From Chitinophagaceae bacterium (GTDB taxonomy: Bacteria > Bacteroidota > Bacteroidia > Chitinophagales > Chitinophagaceae), in contig JADBXR010000002.1 of the NCBI GenBank assembly GCA_020403425.1, forward strand, positions 1 to 64,000: DNA of 64,000 nucleotides, written 5' to 3'. This document shows, one piece after another, positions 1-9,641 of this stretch. The translations under genes were made by a program, and so were the position numbers. The notes under the pieces are model-generated. The model saw only the letters and a program-made list of their open reading frames with translations, ran no database searches and had not been told where the DNA came from. Position 1 is the first letter of the stretch; every line of letters starts with the position of its first letter.

Positions 1-53
1 CTGCTCCCGCTTGGTTCCAAACCTTTTTTTCCCTTATTTTGCAGCCCGTTCAA

Positions 54-188
54 GGGCAATGGGCAATGGGCAATGGGCAATGGGCAATGGGCAATGGGCA
101 ATGGGCAATGGGCAATGGGCAATGGGCAATGGGCAATGGTGAATTTCATTTTGGCATTCCACTTTTGATTTTTGCCTTTTGACCTTTG
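54..188. repeat. Heptamer tandem array (GGGCAAT)12 with degenerate heptads
   Basis: Twelve exact copies of GGGCAAT run from 54 to 137 and are followed by one variant unit, GGTGAAT (138-144). After a phase shift come four further 7-bp units ending in TTTG (161-188: ACTTTTG, ATTTTTG, CCTTTTG, ACCTTTG). The array lies directly upstream of tRNA-Arg. Read on the minus strand the units are ATTGCCC and ATTCACC, the same heptads found at 23658-23671, so this belongs to a dispersed family. Slippage probably explains the exact copies; the mixed units need another explanation. Confidence 0.95.
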
Positions 189-197
189 AATTAAAAT

Positions 198-271
198 GGA
201 CCGGTAGCTCAGCTGGATAGAGCAGCTGCCTTCTAAGCAGCAGGTCATTGGTTCGAATCCAATCCGGTTCA
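198..271 (+). tRNA. tRNA-Arg (anticodon TCT)
   Basis: A full cloverleaf can be folded. The 7-bp acceptor stem pairs GGACCGG (198-204) with CCGGTTC (264-270), with one G-T pair, and the discriminator base is A271. The D-arm contains AGCTCAGCTGGATAGAGC, the anticodon loop CTTCTAA gives anticodon TCT, and the T-arm carries GGTTCGAATCC. The 3' CCA is not encoded. It reads AGA/AGG arginine codons. A strong terminator follows at 284. Confidence 0.95.
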
Positions 272-283
272 CGAACATCTGAT

Positions 284-319
284 AAAAGCCTTGTAAGTTA
301 AATACTTATGAGGCTTTTT
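284..319 (+). terminator. Intrinsic terminator after tRNA-Arg
   Basis: A stem of about 15 bp pairs AAAAGCCTTGTAAGT (284-298) with ACTTATGAGGCTTTT (304-318), with two wobble pairs and a 5-nt loop, and ends in a T run. It sits 12 nt after the tRNA and is the expected end of that transcript. Confidence 0.85.
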
Positions 320-891
320 CATTTTGGGCAACCATTGTAGATACTCATCAATCCTATGCATTAAACTACAATCTCTCAGGCGACAGTAAGAGTATGTCTA
401 TCTCCACAGCGTACGCTTACACCCTCGGATATAAACGGTCTCCGCAGACACCCTCCGGGGAGACAACTACGTAGAACGATCATGGAAAGGCCACTTCAGA
501 AACCGAGTATTTTGAGCACTAAGAATAATCTTGAAATATTCTTACATTTAAGAAAATTATATCTCAAATATTAGAATCTAACTATGAAATGCCACAAAGT
601 CTATTCTATGAACCTCCCTCTGTCCCTCCTATCTCCAATGGAGAAACCGGAATACAACAGGATCGATCAGCAGTTTACTTCACGCAAAAAAAAGGAAGAA
701 AACAAATACCGACAGGTGATCCACCTCATTGCAGAATAAGTTAGGTTCATCAACACTTCACCCGACGATCATACAAACAGGCGAACGGGATCAGCCAACA
801 GCCAAAAGAGAAGAGAACAGAAAGCCAGCAAGTGGCCTACAGATTTTTCGCTGGCAGAAAACCATCCCGCCCCTACTATTAAATTAAAAAC
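320..891. other. Gene-poor stretch of about 570 bp
   Basis: I see no convincing gene here. The middle part (about 530-600) is clearly more AT-rich than the flanks. The only open frame of note on the plus strand is 584-739 (51 codons, starting MKCHKVYSMN and ending in a lysine/arginine-rich tail). It has no recognisable domain or signal peptide. It could be a remnant of a mobile gene or chance. Promoter sequences for the gene at 892 must lie in the last part, but no exact TAnnTTTG element is visible. Confidence 0.5.
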
Positions 892-1872
892 ATGTTGAAA
901 AAGATACTGCTGATCTGTCTTCTCTGTTTTTCCGTACAGGCAATACAGGCGCAATCAAATGCCGCTGAGGCCAAAGCCGCCTACCTGCTGGCGGAAGAGA
1001 GCTATGGAAAAGGAGACTATAAATCCGCACTGGAATTCCTGCAGCAGGCACGGGAGGCGCTGGGAGGCAACAATTGTAAAGTGTTGTATCTGCAGATCAT
1101 GGCCACACGTGAGCTGTACGCAAAGGACACCAGCCTCAACAGCAAACTGCTCCCCTTGATATTTGCATTCGAAAAAAGTGCCGACTACGCCGATTTCAAC
1201 GAAGAGAAATCCCTGGAGATCACCAAGTTGAAATTGTTGGTGAAAAAGGAAATGAGAACAGCACAAGAGCAAGCTGATGCCGGGAACCAGCAAAGGGATA
1301 CCGAGAACAGGCGCAGGGCGGAGACAGAGAAACAGGTATCGGACCTGGTGAACAAATGGGGAAGGTTCGGGATATCCTTAGATGAGGCGGATGCTGCCCA
1401 CCCTGACTGGGGCATAAAGACATGGGAAAAATTTGAGCTGCTTGGATCGGTGATCTATCATCCCAGATCAGTTGCGTACAGCAGGTCTTCCTACCCATTC
1501 ACGAAAACAAACAGCGGTGATACCTCACTTGCAGGGAAGATAAGCGGCATTGTATTTACTGACGGAATGTTGCGCGGGTATTACAGCTATGTGATCGATT
1601 ATGAGGGTGCCGATCATGGAGACATACCCCCTGAGATGAAAAAGGCCAGCGACGAAGTGACCGAAAAGACGGGGATTGTTCCAGCTGGAAACAAATACTA
1701 CAGTAAGCACATCAGCGGTCCTCATGCTCCGGCATATGAATGGACATATAAAGGTCTATCGGGCACTTATGTGATCTATGATTTTCAGGTTTCCTTTCCC
1801 ACCAAAAAAGGGAACCGTGCAGCAAAACTGCTACGTTATGTTGGATACTATCCTTCGGACAATAACAGATAA
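892..1872 (+). CDS. Secreted protein with helical N-terminal repeat domain (copy 1)
   Basis: A 326-aa protein with a cleavable signal peptide (residues 1-20, ending AIQA before QSNAAEAK), so it is exported. Residues about 24-118 form a TPR-like helical region (AEESYGKGDYKSALEFLQQA is a typical TPR helix pair), followed by a short Glu/Arg/Gln-rich linker and a C-terminal domain I do not recognise. The next gene, 8 nt downstream, shares the N-terminal ~118 residues almost identically but has a different C-terminal half. The pair arose by tandem duplication and is probably co-transcribed. No enzymatic motif is visible. An accessory or scaffold role in the periplasm is a guess only. Confidence 0.8.
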   Translation: MLKKILLICLLCFSVQAIQAQSNAAEAKAAYLLAEESYGKGDYKSALEFLQQAREALGGNNCKVLYLQIMATRELYAKDTSLNSKLLPLIFAFEKSADYADFNEEKSLEITKLKLLVKKEMRTAQEQADAGNQQRDTENRRRAETEKQVSDLVNKWGRFGISLDEADAAHPDWGIKTWEKFELLGSVIYHPRSVAYSRSSYPFTKTNSGDTSLAGKISGIVFTDGMLRGYYSYVIDYEGADHGDIPPEMKKASDEVTEKTGIVPAGNKYYSKHISGPHAPAYEWTYKGLSGTYVIYDFQVSFPTKKGNRAAKLLRYVGYYPSDNNR

Positions 1873-1880
1873 TATACCCC

Positions 1881-2897
1881 ATGAAGATATATATATTATT
1901 CGGCCTCCTTTTGCTGCACTTTACGCAACTGACAGCACAAACCAATGCGAACGAAGCCAAAGCTGCCTACCTGCTGGCGGAAGAAAGTTATGGAAAAGGA
2001 GATTATAAGACCACCTTGGAATTCCTGCGCCAGGCACGTGAGGCACTTGGGGGCACGAATTGCAAGGTACTGTACCTGCAGATCATGGCCACCCGTGAGC
2101 TGTACGCAATGGACACCAGCCTCAACAGTAAATTGCACCCCTTGATCGTTGCATTCGAAAAAAGTGCCGATTACGCGGACTTCAACGAAGAGAAATCCCT
2201 GGAGATCACCAAACTGAAGCTCCTCATCAAACTGGAACAAAAGGCCGTTACGGACAGACTTACGGAAATAAATCTTGCCAAGGAAAGACGGATCGATTCG
2301 ATGGCGAAGGCAAGAACGCAGATACATAAAGACGCCATCATTAATACGGTCAACTTTTACCGGCAGTTCAATATTACGCTGGAAGAATTGGACAAAGCCA
2401 ACCCGAAATGGAAAGTAAAAAAGTGGATCGCGGATCAACTGTCGCCCACTGTGGCTCTTTATCACAACCCGACATACATCTTCAACACTGCTGATTTTCC
2501 ATTCTTCTCTACCCTTTCCATCAATAAATCCGATAATCCATTCACCATATTAGGGGTGTATGTGAAAGATGGGAAAGTTATCGGTTACCAGAAATTAATC
2601 ACCACGTTTTCTTTGGTCTTCAACGGCGCAAAAAATGCTTACGATATTAATGTAGCCAGCACCGCTCCGCTGGTCAAGACCTATACAGATATCTTTCTTC
2701 TTGATCCCATCATAACCCCTTTGCACATTACCGGGGCAACAGCCAACCGCTATCTGTGGGTGGAAGGCAAGTACGGCTTAATGATCGAGGAAATGTATTA
2801 CCCGAAAGATGGCGGCGGTATTGTAAAGGTGGTAGAGACCTATTTTTACAATCCAACGGAAAAAGAGACCAGTTCCTACCATCCGGCAGAAAAATGA
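1881..2897 (+). CDS. Secreted protein with helical N-terminal repeat domain (copy 2)
   Basis: A 338-aa paralogue of the preceding gene. It has a signal peptide at residues 1-19 (ending LTAQ), then a TPR-like region (NEAKAAYLLAEESYGKGDYK and on to about residue 115) that is nearly identical to copy 1 in protein and DNA. After a charged linker (residues about 120-155) the sequence diverges, except for weak shared wording (ITLEELDKANPKWKVKKW here against ISLDEADAAHPDWGIKTW in copy 1). The C-terminal domain (about 180-330) is rich in beta-like sequence and aromatic residues and has no family I can name. It is convergent with the histidine kinase gene at 2929. Confidence 0.8.
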   Translation: MKIYILFGLLLLHFTQLTAQTNANEAKAAYLLAEESYGKGDYKTTLEFLRQAREALGGTNCKVLYLQIMATRELYAMDTSLNSKLHPLIVAFEKSADYADFNEEKSLEITKLKLLIKLEQKAVTDRLTEINLAKERRIDSMAKARTQIHKDAIINTVNFYRQFNITLEELDKANPKWKVKKWIADQLSPTVALYHNPTYIFNTADFPFFSTLSINKSDNPFTILGVYVKDGKVIGYQKLITTFSLVFNGAKNAYDINVASTAPLVKTYTDIFLLDPIITPLHITGATANRYLWVEGKYGLMIEEMYYPKDGGGIVKVVETYFYNPTEKETSSYHPAEK

Positions 2898-2928
2898 TCG
2901 GGATGCGCATAAAATAAAAGGAAGCATT

Positions 2929-4785
2929 CTAATAATACAACCTGATCCGGAACTCCGTCTGTTTGCCCGGCTCACTCTGTAAGCTTAGTTTGCCGCCATG
3001 CAGGTCGATGAACTTTTTAATGATCACCAGTCCCAGACCCGTTCCGGGAATATGTTCTGCATTGGTACCCCTGAAAAAGGAGGTGAACACTTTTTCCTGG
3101 TCGGCCGGAGTAAGTCCCATACCATAGTCCCTGACCAGGATCTCGAAATGGTGTTTCTCGAAAAGCACTTCTATTTCGGGAGCCGGTGCACCAGGAGAGT
3201 ATTTGATGACGTTGGAGATCATATTGTCCATCACATGCGTCATGAGGAATGCGTCGATCATCACGTTGCGCTCCGTTCCCCTGCTGGTCAAACGGATCAC
3301 CCGGTTATCCTGTTGGGTAAGGTGGTTCCTGTCAATGCATTGCTGTATCAGTGTCAAAATGGATCCTTCCTGTTTGTTCACACGCAGGCTGCCGCTATTC
3401 ACTTTGCCGATGGTGATCAGGTCGGCGATCACGTTGATGAGCCTGTCGATCTCCTTGTCCATGATCTCCAGCCGCTGCCCCAGTTTCTCGGGCAGGGTGA
3501 TCTGCAGTTGCTGCAGGTATAGCTGGAATAGTTCTATGCTGGTACGGAAGATGGTGAGCGGTGTTCGGAACTCGTGCGAGACCATGTTCACGAATTCGGT
3601 CTGTATCTTGTTGAGGTTACGCTCCTCTTTCAGTGCCTCACTGTCCGATATGTCGATGGCCGATACGGAGATATGGGTAGGTATCCCGCTCTCGTTTCGG
3701 TGCATCAGCAATACCAGCCAGATGGTGATCTCCTTGCCATCATGGGTCTGAATGCGGTTGGAGCCTGACCAGGAACCTTCCGAGAGTAAGATCTTCAGAC
3801 GCTCTTCCTGCGAATAGCGCGCATCCAGTATGGGGATATCTGCGATGCTGATGGTATTCACATCCATTGTATCATGCACACCCAGGGCTTTCCGCATGGC
3901 CCGGTTCATGAAAGTGAACCTGAAATTGAGGTCGAATGTGGCAAAAAAAGCTTCGGTATTATCCAGGATATCGATCAGTGCTTCCTGTTTCTGCACCAGG
4001 GACCTTCTTTCATTAGTGATATCGGTGAACGTGCAGATCACATGATCGAATTCTCCGGCCAGGTCAAACTGCGGTTCCGCATTCACCAGCAGCCAGGAGC
4101 GGTCCTTGGTCTTGGGACGGTACACGCCCATGACCACATCGCGCACCGGTTTCTGTGTGGCAATGGCCACCGGTACCGGGTGTTCTGACCCCGGAAAATC
4201 CGTTCCATCGCTGTGGATCACATTCCAGTCGGGATCGAAGGAGGTCTTGCCCAGCAACTGATCCTCGGTAAGCCCGAGCATTTCCAGCGCCGCATCATTC
4301 GATACCGAGATGCGAGAATCCTTCTCCTGTTTCAGTACACCGATCTTCAGGTTCTTGATCAGCGACTGGTAATGTTTTTCATTGTTGCGCAACTGTTCTT
4401 CCTGCTTTTTCTGCTCGGTAATATCCTTACCGATCGCATAGATCACACTGGTCTGATCGTCCCAAACATAATCCCAGACCATCGATACCTGTGTACCATC
4501 CCTGCGCAGGATCCGGTTCTCAAAACCGTTCTTTCTTTTAGCAGTGGGAACAGCAAAAAAGGCCTCCTTTGTCGCTTCCCTGTCGGCCTCGTACACGATA
4601 TCGAATATGGAACCGCCTATCAGTTCCTGCTGCGTATATCCCAGTAAGTCTGCGGCGGCCTTATTCACAGATCTGCGCTCACCCTGCGGAGTCACAATGG
4701 CTATGATATCAGAAGACAGGTCGAGTATCCTGTTCAGTTCTAACAACTGCATATTATCTGCCGATCCCTGTTGTTGTTGCTTCAT
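2929..4785 (-). CDS. PAS-domain sensor histidine kinase, soluble
   Basis: A 618-aa two-component kinase without a signal peptide or membrane segment, so it senses an intracellular cue. Three PAS-type modules are seen at about residues 12-125, 135-258 and 265-383 (the first holds NKAAADLLGYTQQELIG and ends in GKDITEQKK). The dimerisation/phospho-acceptor helix has MVSHEFRTPL with His404. The ATPase domain follows: N box with Asn525 (DNMISNVIKYSPG), G1 box DYGMGL (553-558) and G2 box GTGLGL (581-586). No response regulator gene is adjacent, so it is an orphan kinase. The ligand is unknown; PAS domains can bind heme, flavin or small metabolites, but no cofactor-specific motif is evident. Confidence 0.93.
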   Translation of the reverse strand: MKQQQQGSADNMQLLELNRILDLSSDIIAIVTPQGERRSVNKAAADLLGYTQQELIGGSIFDIVYEADREATKEAFFAVPTAKRKNGFENRILRRDGTQVSMVWDYVWDDQTSVIYAIGKDITEQKKQEEQLRNNEKHYQSLIKNLKIGVLKQEKDSRISVSNDAALEMLGLTEDQLLGKTSFDPDWNVIHSDGTDFPGSEHPVPVAIATQKPVRDVVMGVYRPKTKDRSWLLVNAEPQFDLAGEFDHVICTFTDITNERRSLVQKQEALIDILDNTEAFFATFDLNFRFTFMNRAMRKALGVHDTMDVNTISIADIPILDARYSQEERLKILLSEGSWSGSNRIQTHDGKEITIWLVLLMHRNESGIPTHISVSAIDISDSEALKEERNLNKIQTEFVNMVSHEFRTPLTIFRTSIELFQLYLQQLQITLPEKLGQRLEIMDKEIDRLINVIADLITIGKVNSGSLRVNKQEGSILTLIQQCIDRNHLTQQDNRVIRLTSRGTERNVMIDAFLMTHVMDNMISNVIKYSPGAPAPEIEVLFEKHHFEILVRDYGMGLTPADQEKVFTSFFRGTNAEHIPGTGLGLVIIKKFIDLHGGKLSLQSEPGKQTEFRIRLYY

Positions 4786-4880
4786 TCACTACTGTTTTGC
4801 CCCAGACTGTTATACGGGCATGCAAAGGTAATCTACTCTGTAAGAATGCGGTTCCCTAATATCAGCGATCTGCCCACGGT

Positions 4881-6176
4881 TTAGCGGTTGCGCTCAAAAC
4901 GGATCTCGTATTCCGATAGGTACACGGCCGTATCCGGGGCGTTATCCTTGTAGAAGAGACGGGCTATCTGCCCCAGCTTCAGACAGGTATTCCTGTTACC
5001 CCGCTCATTATCACTGCCGATCGGCTGTAGGGAGGGATACCAGATGGTATGTCCGGGTTTGCTGGCCAGCAGTTGCGGTTTGCTCCATTCCTGTCCGGCG
5101 GCTCCCACCAAAGAGGGATTGGTATTGAATGAAAGGTACACGTTGGACCCTTTCCAGGAAGGACCTTCGGAACGGGCCATCAGCATGACCCAGGCCTTGA
5201 GCCAGGTATTCCAGCTAACGGAGGGCCCCCAGTAATATTTGCTGCTGGGAGAAGAAGTGGGTCCGCCGCCTTCCGCCACCGGGATCTGCAACGAACGGAT
5301 GGGTTGCCCCACCCCATCATACGCTACCGTAAAACCCTTCCCATCCCAACGCCGGGCTTTACCGGTGGGAGCATCCAGGTCGGTCAGCGCTATCCGGGCC
5401 ATGCTGATGCACTGGCCTGAATATTCTTTGATGGGATCATAGGTGGCGGAGCGGTAATTTCCGGGATAGCCGTATTCACCATAAAAGATATAGAGATACC
5501 CATCGTTCGCGATCGCGGAGGGATCGCCCACGCCACCGGCGAAGGTCACGGAGGTATTGTGCGGTTTCAGGATCATGCGGGGCTGGTCATCTTCCAGTAC
5601 AATGCCCTTGTTCTCCCAGCTATGCCCGCCATTGGTCGATTTCATGATGCCGATGCGACAGACCGCTGCGGGTGTTCTTTCACCGGTCAGGCCCTGTGGC
5701 CAGTCTTTGTCTATATACCCTTTACCTGTTTTTGTCCGGTAGGGATAGGTATTGGGATAGTTCTCGTTATGATAAAGGGCATATAAGGTCTTGCCGCTGG
5801 CATCTTTGGGGTCCTGGTAAACGGTCTCAAACCATACGGCACCATGCAGTCCCTCCTGGTCTGGGGCCACATTGGGCGGCATCACCGGTTCTGTGAATGC
5901 TTCGAAACGGCGGTTGAAAGCTTCTTCGGCGGTTTTTCCGTCGGCATATTTCAGGTCGCGCGCATCGCCCCACAAAGGGTCCTCGCCATATTTGCCGGGG
6001 AAGATCCGGAAGGTATCGCCCACCCAGGCTTCGGCCATATTGCAGTCCACAAAGGATTTGAAATACACAGGCGCTGCCGGTATGATGGTGAACAGCGGGC
6101 GGGCGGTCTTGGGAGGAAAGACGAATGCCATCAATACCCAAACCAATAGTACCGATGCGATCAGGCATTTTCTCAT
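4881..6176 (-). CDS. Secreted beta-propeller, sialidase/glycosidase-like protein
   Basis: A 431-aa exported protein. I start it at MRKCLIASVLLVWVLMAF, which gives an ordinary signal peptide or anchor; an ATG 21 nt upstream is less likely. The body carries propeller-like features: KSTNGGHSWENKGIVLED is an Asp-box-like (BNR) motif around residues 184-201, and GGVGDPSAIANDGYLYIFYGEY and YYWGPSVSWN resemble blade strands of five-bladed glycosidase folds. These suggest a glycan-active or glycan-binding protein of the sialidase/GH43-like/DUF4185 type, but I cannot assign catalytic residues. The gene is divergent from the ABC ATPase at 6261. Confidence 0.7.
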   Translation of the reverse strand: MRKCLIASVLLVWVLMAFVFPPKTARPLFTIIPAAPVYFKSFVDCNMAEAWVGDTFRIFPGKYGEDPLWGDARDLKYADGKTAEEAFNRRFEAFTEPVMPPNVAPDQEGLHGAVWFETVYQDPKDASGKTLYALYHNENYPNTYPYRTKTGKGYIDKDWPQGLTGERTPAAVCRIGIMKSTNGGHSWENKGIVLEDDQPRMILKPHNTSVTFAGGVGDPSAIANDGYLYIFYGEYGYPGNYRSATYDPIKEYSGQCISMARIALTDLDAPTGKARRWDGKGFTVAYDGVGQPIRSLQIPVAEGGGPTSSPSSKYYWGPSVSWNTWLKAWVMLMARSEGPSWKGSNVYLSFNTNPSLVGAAGQEWSKPQLLASKPGHTIWYPSLQPIGSDNERGNRNTCLKLGQIARLFYKDNAPDTAVYLSEYEIRFERNR

Positions 6177-6260
6177 GTGCAGGAATTGAATTCCCAAGAT
6201 AATGAAAACCGGCAGTTATCTTTACACAGTTGCATCACCCTTATCAACTACCAGGCATAT

Positions 6261-7241
6261 ATGGATCTCTTAGAAGTATCGGGCATTTCCAGGAAACTAC
6301 AGCAGAACACGGTGGTGCACGATATCAGTTTTTCGCAGCGCCGTTCTCAGAAACTGGCCATTGCCGGCGAGACCGGTTCGGGGAAAAGCACGTTACTGAA
6401 AATGATCGCCGGGCTGGAGCAACCGGATGCCGGTCAGATCCTCTTCAAAGGACAGAAAGTACTGGGTCCCCTGTTCCAACTGATCCCGGGACACCCGGGC
6501 ATCGCCTATCTCTCGCAGCATTATGAACTCAGGAACAATTACCGGGTGGAGGAATGGCTGGACATGGCCAACCGCCTGCCGCAGTCCGATGCGGATGCCC
6601 TGTTCAGGATCTGCCGGATAGACCATCTCATCAGCCGCAAGACCGATCAGTTATCGGGTGGCGAAAAACAACGCATCGCCCTGTGCAGGTTACTGATCGG
6701 TACGCCGGAATTATTGTTGCTGGATGAACCCTTCTCCAACCTCGATCCCATTCACAAACAGATCCTGAAACAGGTATTGGATGATATTGGCAACCGGCTC
6801 CACATCTCCTGCATCCTGACCTCGCACGATCCTCAGGACACACTGTCCTGGGCCGATGAGCTATTGGTGATGCGGGGCGGACAACTGGTACAGAAAGGCT
6901 CACCCCAACAACTGTACTACCATCCGGAGAACGAATACGTGGCGGGTTTACTGGGCTCCTACCTGCTTCTGTCCGAAGCCGTTTTATCGCTGTTCACCAC
7001 CAACCGGTCGCAACCCCTCATCCATGGAAAATACCTGGTGCGCCCCGAACAGTTCAGGATCGTTCCTAAACAGGCAGGTGCGGTAAAGGCCGTTATCCAA
7101 CAACTGCGCTTCTGGGGTGCGTTCTCAGAGATACTGGCAACAGTGGCCGGCACTACCATCGTCATCAAAACCATGGACCCTGATCCCCTTAGCGTGGGCG
7201 ATACCATTTACCTGCAGTTGGCACATGCAACCCCAAGGTGA
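6261..7241 (+). CDS. ABC transporter ATP-binding protein (PotA/FbpC-like)
   Basis: A 326-aa ATPase starting at MDLLEVSGISRK; an open frame extends 28 codons upstream but is not like the family. Walker A GETGSGKST (36-44), Q-loop Gln86, signature LSGGEKQR (131-138), Walker B LLLLDEP (151-157) and switch His189 (SHD) are all intact. A C-terminal region (about 250-320, GKYLVRPEQFRI) resembles the TOBE regulatory domain of spermidine, iron or molybdate importers. No permease or binding-protein gene is next to it, so the transporter it powers is encoded elsewhere and the substrate cannot be read from context. Confidence 0.88.
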   Translation: MDLLEVSGISRKLQQNTVVHDISFSQRRSQKLAIAGETGSGKSTLLKMIAGLEQPDAGQILFKGQKVLGPLFQLIPGHPGIAYLSQHYELRNNYRVEEWLDMANRLPQSDADALFRICRIDHLISRKTDQLSGGEKQRIALCRLLIGTPELLLLDEPFSNLDPIHKQILKQVLDDIGNRLHISCILTSHDPQDTLSWADELLVMRGGQLVQKGSPQQLYYHPENEYVAGLLGSYLLLSEAVLSLFTTNRSQPLIHGKYLVRPEQFRIVPKQAGAVKAVIQQLRFWGAFSEILATVAGTTIVIKTMDPDPLSVGDTIYLQLAHATPR

Positions 7242-7318
7242 TACCGCTTTTAACTAAATTTATAACCGGTTCCCGGTACAGAAGCCGATATTTGTACAAC
7301 GATCAATCCTGTTCCCTT

Positions 7319-7732
7319 ATGAGATCATTCCTTCTTCCAGCCGTATGCTGCGTTTTGACCCTGACCGGTTACGCGCAAACAAAGACCAGTTCCACCGGCA
7401 CCAAGAACCAGGCAACGGTTACGCCCAGTGGTTTTGAGACCTCGCTGGTACAGGGAACGCTGACCCTGAACAAATCATTCAAACAGATCGAAGGCGGCAA
7501 AGATTTCATAGCCATATACAGCCTGCAGAAGAACGATGCGGGTTTCAATAACCGCAAGCCGGTCCAGGTATCCCTCTCCCGACAGTCCCTCGATTCCGTG
7601 TTCACCAAAACCACTTCTGACCTGGCTACCCGCTGGCCCTTAGTGAATAGATACATCGAGGAGAACCACCTTACCCTTACCACGGAAAATGACTGGATCT
7701 CCATTATCTCCTGGTTCAACGGCCTGAGATAA
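7319..7732 (+). CDS. Small secreted protein of unknown function
   Basis: A 137-aa protein with a signal peptide (MRSFLLPAVCCVLTLTGYAQ) and a mature part of about 118 residues. The start at 7319 is preferred over an in-frame codon at 7238 because only the later one gives a proper signal peptide. The mature part begins with a low-complexity Thr/Ser/Gln stretch and then a compact domain (FETSLVQGTLTLNKSFKQ and on to the C-terminus). No family recognised. It follows the ABC ATPase by 77 bp; a functional link is not shown. Confidence 0.65.
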   Translation: MRSFLLPAVCCVLTLTGYAQTKTSSTGTKNQATVTPSGFETSLVQGTLTLNKSFKQIEGGKDFIAIYSLQKNDAGFNNRKPVQVSLSRQSLDSVFTKTTSDLATRWPLVNRYIEENHLTLTTENDWISIISWFNGLR

Positions 7733-7840
7733 CAGATCAGGCACTGATCCCTTTTTTCCACCGGTCATACATCCTGCAAAATTTTGGTACTGGGTTATTT
7801 TGTATCTTGTTATCCCGTTCGAATTTTTACCTGGCGCTGT

Positions 7841-9529
7841 ATGGATCAACGTTTCTTTAGGGCGATACAACTGCTGTTGATTCAGGCCTGTCTGCTACTG
7901 GCAACCAGGGTTTGTGCACAATGTCCTGCCAATATCGGTTTTGAATCCGGCGATTTCACCAACTGGGAATGCAAAAGCGGTTCTATCGGCATGAACGATG
8001 GTAAGATCTCTTTACAATCTACCGCACCTACCGACGGCAGACATACCATTATCAAGAGCGGTGATCCCACCCTACTGGACACGTATGGCGGTTTCCCGAT
8101 GAGTTGTCCCAACGGCAGTGGTTATTCTATCCAGTTAGGCAACCCGGGAACAGGAAGGATGGCAGAACAGGTCAGTTATACCTTTACCATACCGGCCAAC
8201 CAGAACAACTACAGCCTCATTTACAATTATGCCGTGGTGTTCCAGAACCCCGGGCATGCAGACTGGGAACAACCTAAATTCACCGCCAATGTATTTGACG
8301 TGACCAAGGGCGATTATATTGGCTGCAGTTCCTTTTCATATGCTGCCGCTTCCGGACTGCCGGGCTTTAAACAATCACCTTTCAAAGACAGTGTCTTCTA
8401 TAAGACCTGGACGCCGGTCACCATCAAATTATCCGGTTATGCCGGCCGTACCATCCGCATCGAGTTCACCACCAATGACTGTACGCGCGGCGGCCATTTC
8501 GGCTATGCCTATGTGGATGTGAATGAGAACTGCTCTTCTCCCGTATCGGGTAATGTGCAATGTATTTCTGATAGCACACAGGTATTGACCGCTCCTTTCG
8601 GTTTCGCGGGTTACCGTTGGTTCACCAGTGATTTCTCCAAATTACTGGGTACATCGGGTACGCTCAGTTTCAGTCCGCCGCCTGCACCCAATACCACATT
8701 TGCGGTTGAAGTGACGCCCTACCCCGACCAGGGCTGTGTGGACACGGTATATACCACCATCGAAAAATCCCCGGAGATCATACAGCTGAAAACACCCACT
8801 GCACCCATTGCCGGTTGCGTTAACAACGGTGTGGACCTGACAGCGCCCCTGATCACTGCCGGCAGTACCCCTGGATTGAACTTCGAATATTTTACAGACC
8901 CTGCGCATACGCAATATGTGGCGATCCCCAAAAAGGTTACGAGCAGCGGCACCTATTATATCCGGGCCACCAACAATGCGGGTTGTACCAGTACCAGACC
9001 GGTGGTGCTGAATATGTTCAACTCGCCGGGTGTTACCATGACCAATCCGATACCCACCATCAGGCCCACACTGGTAAACCTCTATACGGCCATTGGTGGC
9101 GATACCAGCGGGATAAAATTCAGTTTCTGGAAAGATGCTCAGACCACCATACCCGTAGCCGATCCGAAAAACATCAACCGTTCGGGCATCTATTATATCA
9201 AAGGGGTGAACGAAGGTGGCTGTTCGCTGGTGGCCGCTGTGGAAGTGCTGGTGAACGATCCGCCATTGGTGCCGCCCAATGCTTTTTCGCCCAACGGCGA
9301 TGGGGTGCACGACTACTGGGAGATCCCGCTGCTGACAGATATGTATCCCGATTGTTTGGTCAGTATCTATAACCGGCTGGGGCAATTGCTGTTCAGGTCT
9401 GTAGGGTATAACAAACCCTGGGATGGAAAGTACAAGGGCATCGACCAGCCTGTGGCCACTTACTATTATGTGATCAAACCATCGGCAGAATTAGCCGCGG
9501 TCGGAGGCAGCGTTACGATCCTGCGGTAA
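7841..9529 (+). CDS. Type IX secretion substrate, type B sorting domain (short paralogue)
   Basis: A 562-aa exported protein with a signal peptide at MDQRFFRAIQLLLIQACLLL and on to VCAQ. The N-terminal domain (about 25-230, CPANIGFESGDFTNWEC to YVDVNENC) looks like a jelly-roll, lectin- or MAM-like module with conserved cysteines. Ig-like repeats follow, each with a TSSGTYYIRATNNAGC-type signature. The C-terminus (about 480-562, PPNAFSPNGDGVHDYW and ending YYYVIKPSAELA) is the gliding-motility-associated domain that targets proteins to the type IX machinery for export and cell-surface attachment. It is likely a surface adhesin or glycan-binding protein. It is paralogous to the next gene. Confidence 0.9.
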   Translation: MDQRFFRAIQLLLIQACLLLATRVCAQCPANIGFESGDFTNWECKSGSIGMNDGKISLQSTAPTDGRHTIIKSGDPTLLDTYGGFPMSCPNGSGYSIQLGNPGTGRMAEQVSYTFTIPANQNNYSLIYNYAVVFQNPGHADWEQPKFTANVFDVTKGDYIGCSSFSYAAASGLPGFKQSPFKDSVFYKTWTPVTIKLSGYAGRTIRIEFTTNDCTRGGHFGYAYVDVNENCSSPVSGNVQCISDSTQVLTAPFGFAGYRWFTSDFSKLLGTSGTLSFSPPPAPNTTFAVEVTPYPDQGCVDTVYTTIEKSPEIIQLKTPTAPIAGCVNNGVDLTAPLITAGSTPGLNFEYFTDPAHTQYVAIPKKVTSSGTYYIRATNNAGCTSTRPVVLNMFNSPGVTMTNPIPTIRPTLVNLYTAIGGDTSGIKFSFWKDAQTTIPVADPKNINRSGIYYIKGVNEGGCSLVAAVEVLVNDPPLVPPNAFSPNGDGVHDYWEIPLLTDMYPDCLVSIYNRLGQLLFRSVGYNKPWDGKYKGIDQPVATYYYVIKPSAELAAVGGSVTILR

Positions 9530-9641
9530 CACAAACTATCCACGGCACAGCATTTGATGCATAAAAAGACCGGCTGATGAATGAGGCGGATACCCGGGAC
9601 TTGTCTATTTTTATTGTGTCAGAACTGCTTATTCCACAACC

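Noticed and set aside
584..739. 51-codon small gene
   Set aside because: No conserved domain, signal peptide or promoter; kept only as a remark in the gene-poor stretch.
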